DNA of 63,289 nt from an uncultured beta proteobacterium (GCA_903821335.1 CAIJKV010000255.1:1-63289), one strand, 5' to 3'. Numbered from the stretch's first letter, positions 1 through 9,635 are shown. Notes: generated by a model not told the origin, from the letters alone. Translations and numbers: made by a program.

Positions 1-249
1 ACCTGCCCCTGCTTTGTTATCGACCACGATGGTTTGCCTCAGCGCTTTGGACAGCGGTTCGACCAGAGTGCGCGCGAGTAGGTCAGGTGAGGACCCCGCC
101 GGGAATGGCACGACCAGGTGGATCGGCCGGTCTTCGGGCCACGCTGCCTGTGCCGGCGATGCAAACAGACCAAGCGCCAGGCACAGCGCTGCGGCGTCGC
201 GCAGTGGTCTGCAAGCTGTCAGTCTGTTGAGGGTGTGAAAGGGTTGCAT
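1..249 (-). CDS. Bug-family (TctC-like) periplasmic solute receptor, N-terminal part
   Basis: Reading the minus strand from an ATG at 249 gives 83 open codons that run off the left edge. The first ~36 residues form a signal peptide ending in an Ala-x-Ala site (SPAQA then AWPEDRP). The mature start, WPEDRPIHLVVPFPAGSSPD, is the characteristic opening of the Bug / tripartite tricarboxylate receptor family: a strand, then the PFPAG loop that holds a carboxylate ligand. These receptors are greatly expanded in Bordetella and its relatives and usually bind small carboxylic or amino acids in the periplasm; the ligand cannot be told from this fragment. It lies 20 bp beyond the end of gpsA on the same strand. 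The family call is firm; the substrate is unknown. Confidence 0.85.
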   Translation of the reverse strand, partial: MQPFHTLNRLTACRPLRDAAALCLALGLFASPAQAAWPEDRPIHLVVPFPAGSSPDLLARTLVEPLSKALRQTIVVDNKAGAG

Positions 250-269
250 GGGTAACAAGTTGTGTGTCT

Positions 270-1331
270 CTATTCGGTGGTGGCGACCCGTGCCAGTAGC
301 CTGGTCACGGCATCTTTCGGGGCAACGCCGCCGTAGAGCACTTCGCACACGGCTTGCGTGATGGGAAGGTCGACCCCGAGCGCCTGCGCGCGTTTGAGGA
401 CGGCCCTGGCGCAACGCGCGCCTTCGGCTGTCAGCCCGCCCGCCAGGATAGCCGGCAAGGAACGGCCACGGCCGATTTCAACACCGACCTGACGATTGCG
501 CGACAGCTCACCGGTGGCGGTTAATACCAGGTCGCCCAGTCCGGTCAGGCCTGAAAACGTCGCGGGCATGGCACCCAGCGCTTCGCCAAACCGGCTCATT
601 TCAGCCAGCCCTCGTGTTATCAGGGCGGCGCGCGCATTGGTGCCCAGTTCGAGACCGTCGGCGATGCCACATGCAGTGGCAATGATGTTTTTGAGTGCGC
701 CGCCGACCTCTACGCCCACGACGTCGGTACTGGCGTAAACACGCATGGCACCTCCGTGCAGAGCCTGGATGGTGGCGATCCGCAAGGCTTCGTCCTGGCT
801 GGCGACGGTGAGCGCGACGGGCAGGCCGCAAGCAACTTCTTTTGCGAAGGAGGGACCCGACAGCACGCCTGTAGCCAGGCCGCTGTGGTCGCCGAGTGCT
901 TGGTGTGCGATCTCGCTTGGCAGCAGGCCGGTGTCGGCTTCCATGCCCTTGCAGGTCCAGACCAAACCTGCTGCAGGGCGTCCGATGCGGGTCAACTGGG
1001 TCGCAACGTCCTGGCAAGCCCGGCGCAACCCGGCGATGGGCACCCCAAGAATGATCAGGCCCGGAACGGATCCGGCCGTGACATGCTCAATGGCCTGGGG
1101 CAGACTTGCCGTGAAGCGCAGCGCGTCAGGCAGGGGCACACCCGGCAGGTAGCGGGTGTTGACGTGTTCAGTCCTCAGGCGCTCGGCGAGCACCGGGTCG
1201 CGCGCCCAGAGCATCGTGCTGGCGTGCGCGCAGGCAGCGCTGGCAAGCGCCGTTCCCCAGGCGCCTGCGCCCAGTACTGCGACGTGCAGGCCAGTATCGG
1301 GGGCGCTAGACACGGGGGGCTGGCGATGCAA
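270..1331 (-). CDS. gpsA: NAD(P)H-dependent glycerol-3-phosphate dehydrogenase
   Basis: GpsA reduces dihydroxyacetone phosphate to sn-glycerol 3-phosphate in the cytoplasm, the entry step of phospholipid synthesis. The 353-residue product has the Rossmann dinucleotide motif [10 protein letters not shown] (residues 21-30), the [14 protein letters not shown] block (158-171) and the catalytic lysine in [11 protein letters not shown] (Lys214). The length is slightly above the ~330 norm because of about 15 extra N-terminal residues, so a later start is possible, but the ATG at 1331 sits only 8 bp after the secB stop. The secB-gpsA arrangement is common in proteobacteria and points to cotranscription. 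Confidence 0.96.
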   Translation of the reverse strand: MHRQPPVSSAPDTGLHVAVLGAGAWGTALASAACAHASTMLWARDPVLAERLRTEHVNTRYLPGVPLPDALRFTASLPQAIEHVTAGSVPGLIILGVPIAGLRRACQDVATQLTRIGRPAAGLVWTCKGMEADTGLLPSEIAHQALGDHSGLATGVLSGPSFAKEVACGLPVALTVASQDEALRIATIQALHGGAMRVYASTDVVGVEVGGALKNIIATACGIADGLELGTNARAALITRGLAEMSRFGEALGAMPATFSGLTGLGDLVLTATGELSRNRQVGVEIGRGRSLPAILAGGLTAEGARCARAVLKRAQALGVDLPITQAVCEVLYGGVAPKDAVTRLLARVATTE

Positions 1332-1339
1332 GCAGTCCG

Positions 1340-1864
1340 TTACTGGCGCATCATGCCGGGGGGCAGGATCAGGCCTGATTCCTCGGCGGCGGGCTGCGCT
1401 GGGGCTTGCTGCGCGGCATCGGCCAGGCGCTGCTCAAAGAGTGCCTGGAAATTGACCTCTGCCAGGTGCAGCGCGGGCAGGGATGTGCGGGTGATCAGGT
1501 CGGCGATATTGGCGCGCAGATATGGGTAAAGCATGGTGGGGCAGACGATGCCCATCAGTGCGTCGAGTTGTTCGGCCGGGATGTTGGCGATTTCAAAGAT
1601 GCCGCCTTGCGTGGCTTCGACCAGGTACACCACTTTGTCATTGATGCGTGTCGTGACCGTGGCGGTGATGGTTGATTCATAAACGGTTTCGGCCAATGCC
1701 TGCCCACCGACGTTGATGCTGACGTCGACCTTGGGGCCTTCCTGTTCAAGGAATATGTGTGGGGCGTGAGGCATCTCAAGCGACATGTCCTTGAGGTAGA
1801 CGCGTTGCATGTTGAACAGGGCGTTGTTTTCGTTTTGGGCCGTTTGGGGTGTTTGGTCAGACAT
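1340..1864 (-). CDS. secB: Protein-export chaperone SecB
   Basis: SecB is a cytoplasmic tetrameric chaperone that keeps precursors unfolded and passes them to SecA. The 174-residue product contains the typical family run [19 protein letters not shown] (about residues 17-35), the acidic first strand region, and the central [15 protein letters not shown] segment. The C-terminal tail is rich in Ala, Gln and Pro, as in many betaproteobacterial SecB proteins, and ends in LPPGMMRQ. It is first of the secB-gpsA pair and lies 95 bp downstream of grxC on the same strand. The start at 1864 gives the expected N-terminal extension before the conserved core. Confidence 0.97.
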   Translation of the reverse strand: MSDQTPQTAQNENNALFNMQRVYLKDMSLEMPHAPHIFLEQEGPKVDVSINVGGQALAETVYESTITATVTTRINDKVVYLVEATQGGIFEIANIPAEQLDALMGIVCPTMLYPYLRANIADLITRTSLPALHLAEVNFQALFEQRLADAAQQAPAQPAAEESGLILPPGMMRQ

Positions 1865-1959
1865 GGATATTTCCGGTAAATGGGATCGGATTCGATCAGG
1901 TCAATGATTAAAAGAATACCGCGCGCCGTCGCGTCGTGCGCAAGCGCCGGGTCGACAGG

Positions 1960-2214
1960 TCAACCCAGCATCGGCAGGAGTTTGCCCTCGCGGTCAAGTG
2001 CCGCCAGGTCGTCAAAGCCGCCAACGTACGTGTCGCCGATATAAATTTGAGGCACTGTGCGGCGTCCCGTGCGTTGCATCATGATTGCGCGCTGATCGGT
2101 ATCGACATCAATGCGAATTTTCTCGATTTCGGCCACACCGCGTTGCTTGAGCAGCATCTCGGCGCGCGAGCAGTAGGGGCAATAGCCAGTGGTGTACATC
2201 ACGACGTTATTCAT
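1960..2214 (-). CDS. grxC: Glutaredoxin 3
   Basis: This 84-residue glutaredoxin reduces disulfides and glutathione mixed disulfides with reduced glutathione. The dithiol active site CPYC is at residues 12-15, followed by the redox helix. The cis-Pro strand TVPQIYIGDTYVGGFDDLAAL is complete and supplies the glutathione-binding TVP and GG-D elements. The length is standard for GrxC. It sits between a rhodanese upstream and secB downstream on the same strand. The rhodanese-grxC-secB-gpsA order is common in betaproteobacteria. Confidence 0.96.
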   Translation of the reverse strand: MNNVVMYTTGYCPYCSRAEMLLKQRGVAEIEKIRIDVDTDQRAIMMQRTGRRTVPQIYIGDTYVGGFDDLAALDREGKLLPMLG

Positions 2215-2254
2215 TTTTCAGGTTCCTTTTCTTTCGCTGAGCGGTTTCAAGGTT

Positions 2255-2668
2255 TTACTTGCCAGCCGTGACGGGCAAACCGGCCGCAGACCAGGCGCGC
2301 AGGCCACCCTCAAGTGTCACGACCTCGGCCACGCCTTGTGCGCGCAGGCGGGTCGCCGCGCCTATCGCCGAGCGACCCTGGTCGCAAACCAGGATCAGTG
2401 GCTTGTTCTTGGGCAAGGTTGCCGTTTTCTGGTTGATTTCCTCAAGCGGGATATTGCGGGACTGGGGGATGTGTCCGGCTGCAAAAGCACTGGCCGGGCG
2501 AATGTCTATCAGGACGGCGTGCTTCTGGTTCATCAGTTGCACAGCTTCGGTGGTGGACACGGCGCCGCCTGACCGGCTGCGCTGGATCATGGGCCAGGCC
2601 AGCATGATTGCCGACCCGATTGCCACGGCAATCAGCAGGAGATTATTTTGATTTAGTAGGAAATCCAC
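2255..2668 (-). CDS. Membrane-anchored rhodanese-like sulfurtransferase
   Basis: The protein has one N-terminal membrane segment (NLLLIAVAIGSAIMLAWPMI) followed by a single rhodanese domain with active-site Cys95 in LVCDQGRSA. Such proteins carry persulfide sulfur or take part in thiol metabolism, with the domain facing either side of the inner membrane. No start is ATG: GTG at 2668 gives MDFLLNQNN and 137 residues, which I prefer because it sits directly before the membrane segment; GTG at 2698 would add ten residues. It heads the rhodanese-grxC-secB-gpsA run and is divergent from gpmA. The natural substrate is unknown. Confidence 0.85.
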   Translation of the reverse strand: MDFLLNQNNLLLIAVAIGSAIMLAWPMIQRSRSGGAVSTTEAVQLMNQKHAVLIDIRPASAFAAGHIPQSRNIPLEEINQKTATLPKNKPLILVCDQGRSAIGAATRLRAQGVAEVVTLEGGLRAWSAAGLPVTAGK

Positions 2669-2763
2669 GGTGTGTCCAAGAGGCCGGTTACACCCCACTT
2701 AGGGGTTATTGAGAAGACAATTATAAAATGATGGTTTATTCATCACTTTAACCGGTGTCAGAC

Positions 2764-3516
2764 ATGCACAAACTTGTCCTCATGCGTCACGGCGAAAGCC
2801 AGTGGAACCTCGAAAACCGTTTTACCGGCTGGACAGACGTTGATCTGACCGAGACGGGCCGCGAACAAGCCCGTCGCGCGGGTGAATTGCTCAAGGAAAA
2901 AGGCTTTGTATTCGACCTGGCCTGCACCTCGGTCCTGACCCGCGCCATCCGCACCCTCTGGATTGCCCTGGATGCCATGGAAACGATGTACATACCTGTG
3001 CATAACAACTGGCGCCTGAATGAGCGGCATTATGGGGCCCTGCAAGGCCTGAACAAGGCCGAAACCGCCGCCAAGTACGGCGACGAGCAGGTATTGATCT
3101 GGCGCCGTGCCTATGCGATTGCGCCAAATCCGCTTGATTTCGACGACCCGCGCCATCCGCGCTTTGACCCGCGCTACGCCAAATTGACGCCAGAGCAGTT
3201 GCCAGCGACCGAATGCCTGAAGGATACGGTTGCGCGGGTGCTGCCTTTCTGGAATGACACCATCGCTCCGGCCATGCGTGCCGGGCGTCGGGTGCTGATC
3301 GCTGCGCACGGCAACAGCCTGCGTGCCTTGATCAAGCACCTGGACAACGTGTCTGATGAAGATATTGTCAATTTGAATATCCCAACGGGCCAGCCTCTGG
3401 TCTATGAGCTAGACGACGACCTGCGTCCGATCCGGCATTACTACCTGGGCGATGCAGCCGAGATTGAAGCCGCAATGGCTGCCGTGGCGGCACAGGGCAA
3501 AGCCAAGAAAGAGTGA
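2764..3516 (+). CDS. gpmA: 2,3-bisphosphoglycerate-dependent phosphoglycerate mutase
   Basis: GpmA interconverts 3- and 2-phosphoglycerate in glycolysis and gluconeogenesis. The RHGESQWN motif carries the phosphorylated histidine (His9), and the second catalytic histidine is in [12 protein letters not shown]. The ATG at 2764 gives exactly the usual 250 residues beginning [11 protein letters not shown]; a GTG three codons upstream is open but unlikely. The stop overlaps the ATG of the downstream envC-like gene by one base (TGATG), which implies translational coupling. The ~95 bp between this gene and the divergent rhodanese is AT-rich and should hold both promoters. Confidence 0.97.
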   Translation: MHKLVLMRHGESQWNLENRFTGWTDVDLTETGREQARRAGELLKEKGFVFDLACTSVLTRAIRTLWIALDAMETMYIPVHNNWRLNERHYGALQGLNKAETAAKYGDEQVLIWRRAYAIAPNPLDFDDPRHPRFDPRYAKLTPEQLPATECLKDTVARVLPFWNDTIAPAMRAGRRVLIAAHGNSLRALIKHLDNVSDEDIVNLNIPTGQPLVYELDDDLRPIRHYYLGDAAEIEAAMAAVAAQGKAKKE

Positions 3517-4982
3517 TGCGAATGCGGCTGGTTGCGTGGTGGTTGTCCGGGGTGATCAGTAGCCTGACACTGAGTGGCGACCTGCTGGCCAAGACAGACG
3601 ATATGACGGTGCGTCAGTCCCAGGCTGAGCGTGAACAGACCGCCTTGCGCGAACGCATTCGTGTATTGCAACAAGAGATCGATGTGCGCGAGTCGGCCCG
3701 CAAAGAGGCGGCAGACGCGCTCAAGACCTCAGAAACAGCAATCTCGGTCTCGAATCGCCGTCTCGCCGAGTTCACTGCCCAGCTCAACGTGGCGCAGGCT
3801 GAACTTGACGCGCTGCACCTGCAGATTCGACAGCAGCAGGGAGTGCTTGCGACCCGTCGAGCCGAACTGGCCGCCCAGCTGCGCAAGCAGTACACCAGTG
3901 GCCTTTCTCCCTGGACCGCGCTGTTGTCCGGTGGAGACCCCCAGGAGCTGGGGCGCAACCTCGCTTACCTGGATTACGTGTCAAGGGCGCGCGCCCAGGC
4001 CGTGACCGCCCTGAATGCCGAAATCGAGCGCATGGCAGAGCTCGAGACGCGGGCTGACGCCCGTCAGCGCGATATTGCACGGCTGGTGCGCGAAACGGCG
4101 GAACAAAAAAAGCTGCTTGAGGCCCAGAAAAGAGAGCGCGCCACCGTGCTGGCACGCCTGGAGGGGCAAATTCAGGCTCAGCGCGTCGAGGCGACACGCC
4201 TGGGGAGGGATGAAAAACGCCTTGGGGATCTGGTCAATGACCTCGCGACGCAAATCGAGGCCGCCCGCAAGGCCGCCGATGCCGCGCGCCGTGCCGAGGA
4301 CGCCCGCCGCGCGGAGCAGGCCCGCCTCGCAGCCGAAGCCCGTCGTGCCGAAGAAGCGCGCCGTGCCGACGAGGCGCGCCGGGCTGCCGAGACTGCGCGC
4401 GCCGCCGCGTCTGCCGCCAAACAGGCTGAAGCGGCCCAGAAAGAACAGGCTGACCGCGCTGCCCAGCAGGCCAGCCGTGAGGCTGCGCTGGCCCGCCAGG
4501 CCGCAGCGGACGCCGCACGCGAGACCCGAGCGGCCGAGACTGCCGACAAGCAGGCCCACGCCACCAGCAGCGCGGTGTCTGCGCCCGAGGCAGGCGCCGG
4601 GCTCAAGCCAGGCTTGCGCTGGCCTGTGCGTGGCGACGTGATGGCCCGGTTTGGCACGGACCGCCCTGAGGGTGGGGTCTGGAGAGGGGTGCTGGTGCGT
4701 GCCGACGAGGGGGCGACCGTGCAGGCAGTCGCGCCCGGAACGATTGTCTATGCCAACTGGTTACGGGGCTTTGGCAACCTGATCATCGTCGACCATGGGC
4801 AGCAGTACCTGAGTGTCTACGCCTATAACCAGAGTTTGCTCAAGCAAGTAGGCGATTCCGTCAAGGCCGGAGACACTGTTGCGCAGGCGGGTAATACAGG
4901 TGGGCAGGTGGATTCCGCCCTATACTTCGAGATTCGGCATCGCGGTGTCGCAGTCGATCCCGCGCCTTTCCTCAGGCGCTAG
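3516..4982 (+). CDS. envC: EnvC-like murein hydrolase activator
   Basis: EnvC is a periplasmic coiled-coil protein that activates AmiA/AmiB amidases at the division site. The 488-residue product has a signal peptide (cleavage near LLAKTDD), a long coiled coil at about 30-370 and a C-terminal LytM/M23 fold at about 370-488. As in EnvC, the zinc residues are missing: the first histidine position reads WRGVLVRAD, the H-x-H position reads YAYN, and only an isolated EIRHRG remains. It should therefore be an activator, not an enzyme. Residues ~245-345 are a strikingly Ala/Arg/Glu-rich run of AARRAEEARRA-type repeats. It lies between gpmA and ctpA, a common betaproteobacterial order. Confidence 0.92.
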   Translation: MRMRLVAWWLSGVISSLTLSGDLLAKTDDMTVRQSQAEREQTALRERIRVLQQEIDVRESARKEAADALKTSETAISVSNRRLAEFTAQLNVAQAELDALHLQIRQQQGVLATRRAELAAQLRKQYTSGLSPWTALLSGGDPQELGRNLAYLDYVSRARAQAVTALNAEIERMAELETRADARQRDIARLVRETAEQKKLLEAQKRERATVLARLEGQIQAQRVEATRLGRDEKRLGDLVNDLATQIEAARKAADAARRAEDARRAEQARLAAEARRAEEARRADEARRAAETARAAASAAKQAEAAQKEQADRAAQQASREAALARQAAADAARETRAAETADKQAHATSSAVSAPEAGAGLKPGLRWPVRGDVMARFGTDRPEGGVWRGVLVRADEGATVQAVAPGTIVYANWLRGFGNLIIVDHGQQYLSVYAYNQSLLKQVGDSVKAGDTVAQAGNTGGQVDSALYFEIRHRGVAVDPAPFLRR

Positions 4983-5037
4983 GGTTTGTTTGTCCTGATT
5001 TTCCGCGTATTGATCGGTATCCAACTCGGGAACGTGC

Positions 5038-6585
5038 ATGAGCACTAGCACTAACAAATTTCGTGGTCTTGGCCTGGTGTCGGTAGGCATCGTAGCGGGC
5101 GTATTGCTCAGCTTGGGCATTACTGCCATCGCGCAGCGCGGCACACCGCTTCCACTCGACGAACTGCGTCAGTTCTCGAATGTGTTCTCAGCCATCAAGA
5201 ACAACTATGTCGAAACCGTCGGGGACAAAAAGCTGATCGACGGCGCGATCGCCGGCATGCTTTCTGATCTTGACCCGCATTCAGCCTATCTGGATGCCGA
5301 TGCCTTCAAGGAAATGCAGACTGCCACGCAGGGCGAGTTTGGCGGTCTGGGCATCGAGGTTGGAACTGAAGACGGCGTGGTGAAAGTCATTTCGCCGATC
5401 GAAGATACGCCCGCCGCGCGTGCCGGTGTGCGGGCGGGCGACCTGATCATCAAGATTGATGACACGTCCACCAAGGGTATGACACTGAGCGAAGCGGTCA
5501 AATTGATGCGCGGCCCGGTCAAGACACCCATCACGCTGACCATTTCGCGTCAGGGTCAGACTCAGCCCGTGGTGATCAAGCTGGTTCGCGACACGATCAA
5601 AGTGCGTAGCGTGCGTAGCAAAATGCTTGAAAATGGCATTGGCTATGTCCGTATCGCCCAATTCCAGGAAAAAACGGGTACAGATCTTGTCCGTCACCTC
5701 AAGGAACTCGGCGCGAAAACACCGCCGCGTGCCCTGATCCTGGACTTGCGCAATGACCCGGGCGGCCTGCTCAATAGCGCAATTGGCGTGTCAGCAGCCT
5801 TCCTCAAGCCCGACGCGCTGGTGGTGTCTACCGATGGCCGCGCACCCGACTCCAAGCACAAGTACCTCGCCAATCCGATCGATTACGCGCGTGGAGAGTC
5901 TGATTATCTGTCTGGCGTGCCAGACTGGGTCAAGACCGTGCCGATGGTCGTGCTGGTCAACGTCGGATCGGCGTCCGCCTCTGAAATCGTGGCAGGCGCC
6001 CTTCAGGACCACAAGCGCGCGATCATCATGGGCAACCGAACCTTCGGCAAGGGCTCGGTCCAGGTGATTCTGCCAATTTCCGAGAACACTGCGATCAAGC
6101 TCACGACCTCGCGCTATTTCACGCCTAGCGGTCGCTCCATCCAGGCCAAGGGCATCGAGCCCGATACGGTTGTAGCCGATACGGCCGAGGGCGACCTGTT
6201 CCGTGTGCCACGCGAGGCTGACTTGCAACGCCATCTCGAGAACAACGAGGCAAAAACTGAAGGGGCTGCTAAGGCTGCCGCCGATGAACCGGAACTGGCT
6301 GATACTTCCAAGGTATTCACGTTTGGTTCGCCCGAAGACTTCCAGCTTCAGCAGGCGATCAATTTCCTGGACGGCAAGCCGGTCAGCAAGGCTGTGCCCC
6401 GCACGGCGCGCGCAAACACCGGTACCGAAGCGAGCGCCAAGACTGATCTCAAAGCGGACGTCGCGCCTGCCAAGCCCGCCAAGTCGGCCAAGCCCGTGGC
6501 GGCACCGACGGCCGTGCCACCTGTGGCACCCGCCGCACCCGCGACCCCAGCAGCGCCCGCCGGGGGCGACGCTGTCAAGAAATGA
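5038..6585 (+). CDS. ctpA: C-terminal processing serine peptidase (S41)
   Basis: This is a periplasmic tail-specific protease of 515 residues. Residues ~10-33 are an uncleaved or signal-anchor segment. A PDZ domain lies at about 100-185 (GGLGIEVGTEDGVVKVISPI). The S41 catalytic region has serine in NVGSASASEIVAGAL and lysine in GNRTFGKGSVQ, the Ser-Lys dyad of the family. The last ~75 residues are low-complexity Ala/Pro/Lys and probably disordered. Such proteases trim envelope proteins and peptidoglycan enzymes, which fits the adjacent envC-like gene. The stop overlaps the moeB-like start by four bases (ATGA). Confidence 0.95.
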   Translation: MSTSTNKFRGLGLVSVGIVAGVLLSLGITAIAQRGTPLPLDELRQFSNVFSAIKNNYVETVGDKKLIDGAIAGMLSDLDPHSAYLDADAFKEMQTATQGEFGGLGIEVGTEDGVVKVISPIEDTPAARAGVRAGDLIIKIDDTSTKGMTLSEAVKLMRGPVKTPITLTISRQGQTQPVVIKLVRDTIKVRSVRSKMLENGIGYVRIAQFQEKTGTDLVRHLKELGAKTPPRALILDLRNDPGGLLNSAIGVSAAFLKPDALVVSTDGRAPDSKHKYLANPIDYARGESDYLSGVPDWVKTVPMVVLVNVGSASASEIVAGALQDHKRAIIMGNRTFGKGSVQVILPISENTAIKLTTSRYFTPSGRSIQAKGIEPDTVVADTAEGDLFRVPREADLQRHLENNEAKTEGAAKAAADEPELADTSKVFTFGSPEDFQLQQAINFLDGKPVSKAVPRTARANTGTEASAKTDLKADVAPAKPAKSAKPVAAPTAVPPVAPAAPATPAAPAGGDAVKK

Positions 6586-7334
6586 ACGATGCCCAGTTGC
6601 TGCGCTACGCCCGGCATATCCTGCTGGACGATCTGGGAATAGAGGGCCAGGAAAAATTGCTGGCCGCGCGCGTGCTGGTGGTGGGGGCGGGTGGCCTGGG
6701 GTCGCCGGTTGCCATGTACCTGGCGTCGGCTGGGGTTGGTCACCTGATCATCGCTGATCACGACGTCGTTGAACTCAGCAATCTCCAGCGCCAGATTGTG
6801 CATGCAACAGGGCGTATTGGGCAAAATAAGGCTCAGTCCGCCCGAGAGACCATGCTTGGGCTGAATCCCGACATTGTGATCGAGACACGGACCTGTCGCA
6901 TGAGTCCGCACACATTGATGGAGGAGATTGCCGGTGTTGACCTGGTGGTCGATTGCACCGACAATTTTTCTACCCGGCATGCGATCAACCGCGCCTGCGT
7001 GGCGCATCGCAAGCCTCTTGTTTCAGGTGCCGCGATCCGGTTTGACGGGCAGATCAGTGTCTTTGATGTCCGCGACCCAACGGCACCGTGTTATCACTGT
7101 CTTTTCCCAGAATCGGAGGACATTGAGGCCCTGAATTGCGCTTCCACAGGCGTGTTTTCTCCGCTGGTCGGGATCATAGGAAGTATGCAGGCTGCCGAAG
7201 CCATCAAAGTGATCGCAGGAATCGGGCAGTCCCTTAAGGGGAAATTGCTGATTCTCGATGCACTGGATATGCACTGGCATAGTGTGCGTGTGAAGCGTGA
7301 TCCAGCCTGCATGGTGTGCGCGAACCGCGACTAA
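6582..7334 (+). CDS. moeB: HesA/MoeB/ThiF-family adenylyltransferase
   Basis: The enzyme activates the C-terminal glycine of an ubiquitin-like sulfur carrier (MoaD or ThiS) by adenylation. Visible are the nucleotide motif GAGGLGSPVAMYLASAG, the SNLQRQIVH arginine segment, the VDCTDNFSTRHAIN magnesium site, the NCASTGVFSP cysteine segment, and two CxxC pairs (CYHC and CMVC) that bind structural zinc. The 250 residues match MoeB and lack a C-terminal rhodanese domain. MoeB and ThiF cannot be separated by sequence alone, and no sulfur-carrier gene is adjacent. It is last in the gpmA-envC-ctpA-moeB run and overlaps the convergent slmA stop. Confidence 0.9.
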   Translation: MNDAQLLRYARHILLDDLGIEGQEKLLAARVLVVGAGGLGSPVAMYLASAGVGHLIIADHDVVELSNLQRQIVHATGRIGQNKAQSARETMLGLNPDIVIETRTCRMSPHTLMEEIAGVDLVVDCTDNFSTRHAINRACVAHRKPLVSGAAIRFDGQISVFDVRDPTAPCYHCLFPESEDIEALNCASTGVFSPLVGIIGSMQAAEAIKVIAGIGQSLKGKLLILDALDMHWHSVRVKRDPACMVCANRD

Positions 7335-7906
7335 CCCAGAATCAGCTTAAGCTGGGCATCCATGTGTGTCGTTGGCAGAAACTGCCAACTGCTTTGGGAA
7401 AACCTGAGCCAGCTACCCGAGACAAATTGTGTCAGCAAGCCAGCCATGGCCGACACGTCTGTGTCAATTGCCAGCGTCCCGGCGCTGACTGCTGATCTCA
7501 AGGATTGTCGCAGCGATGCGTCAATCCGGTCGGTGATATGGCTGGCGCGTGCCTGCAGGCGGGCATCTTCCGTGACCAGTGCATCGCCGGTCAGTACGCG
7601 CGTCATCCCGGGATTGCGCTGTGCAAAAGTCAGCAGCATGGCACTGATTTTACGGGCTTGTTCGACACCATCCGGTTCGTTGGCCACAATCTGATTAATC
7701 AGCGTAAAAATCGTGGCTTCGATAAATTCGAACAGACCCTCGAACATCTGCGCCTTGCTGGCGAAGTGTCGGTAAAGTGCCGCTTCGGATAACTGCATCC
7801 GCGCAGCCAGCGCTGCGGTGGTGATGCGCGCGGCACGTGGCTGTTCAAGCATTTCGGCCAGCATTTCCAGGATCTGGTGTTTGCGTTCGCCTGTTTTGCC
7901 CGACAT
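7331..7906 (-). CDS. slmA: Nucleoid occlusion factor SlmA (TetR fold)
   Basis: SlmA binds chromosomal sites and blocks FtsZ assembly over the nucleoid. The 191-residue product has a TetR-type HTH near the N terminus (ITTAALAARMQLSEAALYRHF) and the SlmA-type C-terminal dimer domain with SGSWLRFSQSSW near the end. The ATG at 7906 gives MSGKTGERKHQ; a TTG three codons upstream is possible but less likely. It is third in the argB-HAD-slmA series seen in many betaproteobacteria and is convergent with moeB, the two stop codons overlapping at 7331-7334. Confidence 0.93.
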   Translation of the reverse strand: MSGKTGERKHQILEMLAEMLEQPRAARITTAALAARMQLSEAALYRHFASKAQMFEGLFEFIEATIFTLINQIVANEPDGVEQARKISAMLLTFAQRNPGMTRVLTGDALVTEDARLQARASHITDRIDASLRQSLRSAVSAGTLAIDTDVSAMAGLLTQFVSGSWLRFSQSSWQFLPTTHMDAQLKLILG

Positions 7907-7946
7907 AGTGACCAAGCCCCTGGGGAGTAGTGAAAAAGTGTTGCGT

Positions 7947-8720
7947 TCAAGTATTGCGTACGGGGCGCCGTTGCACGAGTAACTGCCCGACTGAGTTTAC
8001 CCGCAGGTCGACAAAATCCGGGCGCCCACGGTTGCCATGGGCAAAAGGCGTGCCGGGATGAAAGACATGCACGGTGCGCAGACCGGCGTGGCGGGCCCCG
8101 CGGAGATTTTCCAGCGTATCTTCAACAAGTACCGCGCGCCGGGCGGGGATGCCTTCCTGCGCCAGGATGTGCCGCATCAGTGCCACGGACGGCTTGGGCC
8201 GGTAATGACCGTGAACAAGCATCTGTTCGATTGCCCAGATGCCGTCAAAACAGCGCAGAATGCGCAGGTGCTTGAGTACGGCGCGCGCATAGTGCAAGGG
8301 CGCGTTGGTCACCAGGATCTTGCGCCCAGGCAATTGCCGCAGCTTGGCGGCCAGGCCGCGTTCGGCCTTGATCAGGGGCCGGACGTCAAAGGAATGGCTG
8401 CGTTCAAGGAAGGCATGCGCATCAATGCCGTGATGGCGAACCATGCCGATCATGGTGGCTCCATAGCGACGCCAGTACTTGGCGCGCAGGACATTGGCTG
8501 TTTCTAGGTCCACGTTCAGGCTTTCCATGACCGCCTCGGTCATGCCGAGGTTGATTTCCGGAAAAATCTTGTAGGAACAATCGTGCAGCGTATTGTCCAG
8601 GTCAAACAGCCATACGGGCGGCTGGGCGACCGAGCTCGTCGCCTGGCCTGGCGGGACACCGTGCACACGCGCGCGCCGCATGCGCACCGGCGGATGCCGC
8701 AGCTTATGCATGCGCTGCAT
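7947..8720 (-). CDS. HAD-family pyrimidine 5'-nucleotidase
   Basis: The haloacid dehalogenase core is complete. Motif I is WLFDLDNTLHD with the nucleophilic aspartate, motif II is ILVTNAP, the motif III lysine is in YRPKPSVALMRHIL, and motif IV is VLVEDTLENLRGA. The DLDNTLHD form with a small alpha-helical cap is typical of the Sdt1/pyrimidine 5'-nucleotidase branch, which dephosphorylates UMP, CMP or related compounds. The 257-residue product has ~35 basic residues before the domain, so the true start may be internal. It lies between argB and slmA on the same strand. Family firm, substrate inferred. Confidence 0.88.
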   Translation of the reverse strand: MQRMHKLRHPPVRMRRARVHGVPPGQATSSVAQPPVWLFDLDNTLHDCSYKIFPEINLGMTEAVMESLNVDLETANVLRAKYWRRYGATMIGMVRHHGIDAHAFLERSHSFDVRPLIKAERGLAAKLRQLPGRKILVTNAPLHYARAVLKHLRILRCFDGIWAIEQMLVHGHYRPKPSVALMRHILAQEGIPARRAVLVEDTLENLRGARHAGLRTVHVFHPGTPFAHGNRGRPDFVDLRVNSVGQLLVQRRPVRNT

Positions 8721-8735
8721 AGAAGCCTGGCTTGA

Positions 8736-9635
8736 TCAATGGGATGAAATCATGGTGCCGACGCCACGGTCGGTCAGGATTTCAAGCAGCAGGCAGTGAG
8801 GCACGCGTCCGTCCACGACGTGAACCGATTTGACACCATTGCGGGCCGCATCGAGTGCCGACGAGATCTTGGGCAGCATGCCACCCGAGATCGTGCCATC
8901 GGCGAACAGTGCGTCGATCGTCTTGGCTGACAGGTGGCGTAACAGCTTGCCGTCTTTGTCCAGTACACCGGGTGTGTTGGTCATCATCAATAGCTTTTCG
9001 GCACCCAGCACTTCAGCCATCTTGCCGGCAACGACATCGGCGTTGATGTTGTAAGCCAGACCGTCTTCACCATAGCCAATGGGCGAGATCACCGGGATAA
9101 ACTGATCGTCTTGCAGAGCCTTGACGACGGACGGGTCGATGCTTTTGATATCGCCCACGAAGCCGATATCAAGTGGGCGGGTCGGGTCGTCCTTGTTGGG
9201 CATGAGTTTTTTGACGGCCTCGATCATGGAACCGTCCTTGCCCGTCAGGCCGACCGCCTTGCCACCGGCCTCGTTGATCATCAGGACGATGTCTTGCTGG
9301 ACTTGGCCGCCAAGCACCCATTCAACGACTTCCATGGTGTCGGCGTCGGTGACGCGCATGCCCTGGATGAAGGTACCCTGTTTACCGACGCGCCGCAGCG
9401 CCTCGTCGATCTGGGGGCCTCCACCGTGCACGACGATGGGATTGAGGCCGATTAGTTTGAGCAGAACGACATCATGCGCAAAACTGCGTTGCAGGACTTC
9501 TTCAGTCATGGCGTTTCCGCCGTATTTGATCACGATCGTCTTTCCGTGAAACCGTTTGATGTACGGCAGGCTCTCGGACAATACTTTGGCGACGATGTCG
9601 GTGGACATGGGTGCTGAGGGAGGCTGGCTTGTCAT
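8736..9635 (-). CDS. argB: Acetylglutamate kinase
   Basis: ArgB phosphorylates N-acetyl-L-glutamate in the second step of arginine synthesis. Seen are the phosphate loop [12 protein letters not shown], the [10 protein letters not shown] substrate loop, [16 protein letters not shown] and [13 protein letters not shown], all diagnostic of this amino-acid kinase. The ATG at 9635 (MTSQPPSAP) gives 299 residues, the family norm; the frame stays open 43 codons further upstream, but that stretch overlaps what looks like a redoxin remnant read in another frame. The ATG at 9608 is an alternative. It is the first gene of the argB-HAD-slmA series. Confidence 0.97.
   Translation of the reverse strand: MTSQPPSAPMSTDIVAKVLSESLPYIKRFHGKTIVIKYGGNAMTEEVLQRSFAHDVVLLKLIGLNPIVVHGGGPQIDEALRRVGKQGTFIQGMRVTDADTMEVVEWVLGGQVQQDIVLMINEAGGKAVGLTGKDGSMIEAVKKLMPNKDDPTRPLDIGFVGDIKSIDPSVVKALQDDQFIPVISPIGYGEDGLAYNINADVVAGKMAEVLGAEKLLMMTNTPGVLDKDGKLLRHLSAKTIDALFADGTISGGMLPKISSALDAARNGVKSVHVVDGRVPHCLLLEILTDRGVGTMISSH

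Noticed and set aside
4600..4982. Active LytM/M23 endopeptidase in the coiled-coil protein
   Set aside because: The zinc-binding histidines are replaced (WRGVLVRAD, YAYN), as in EnvC, so hydrolase activity is not supported.
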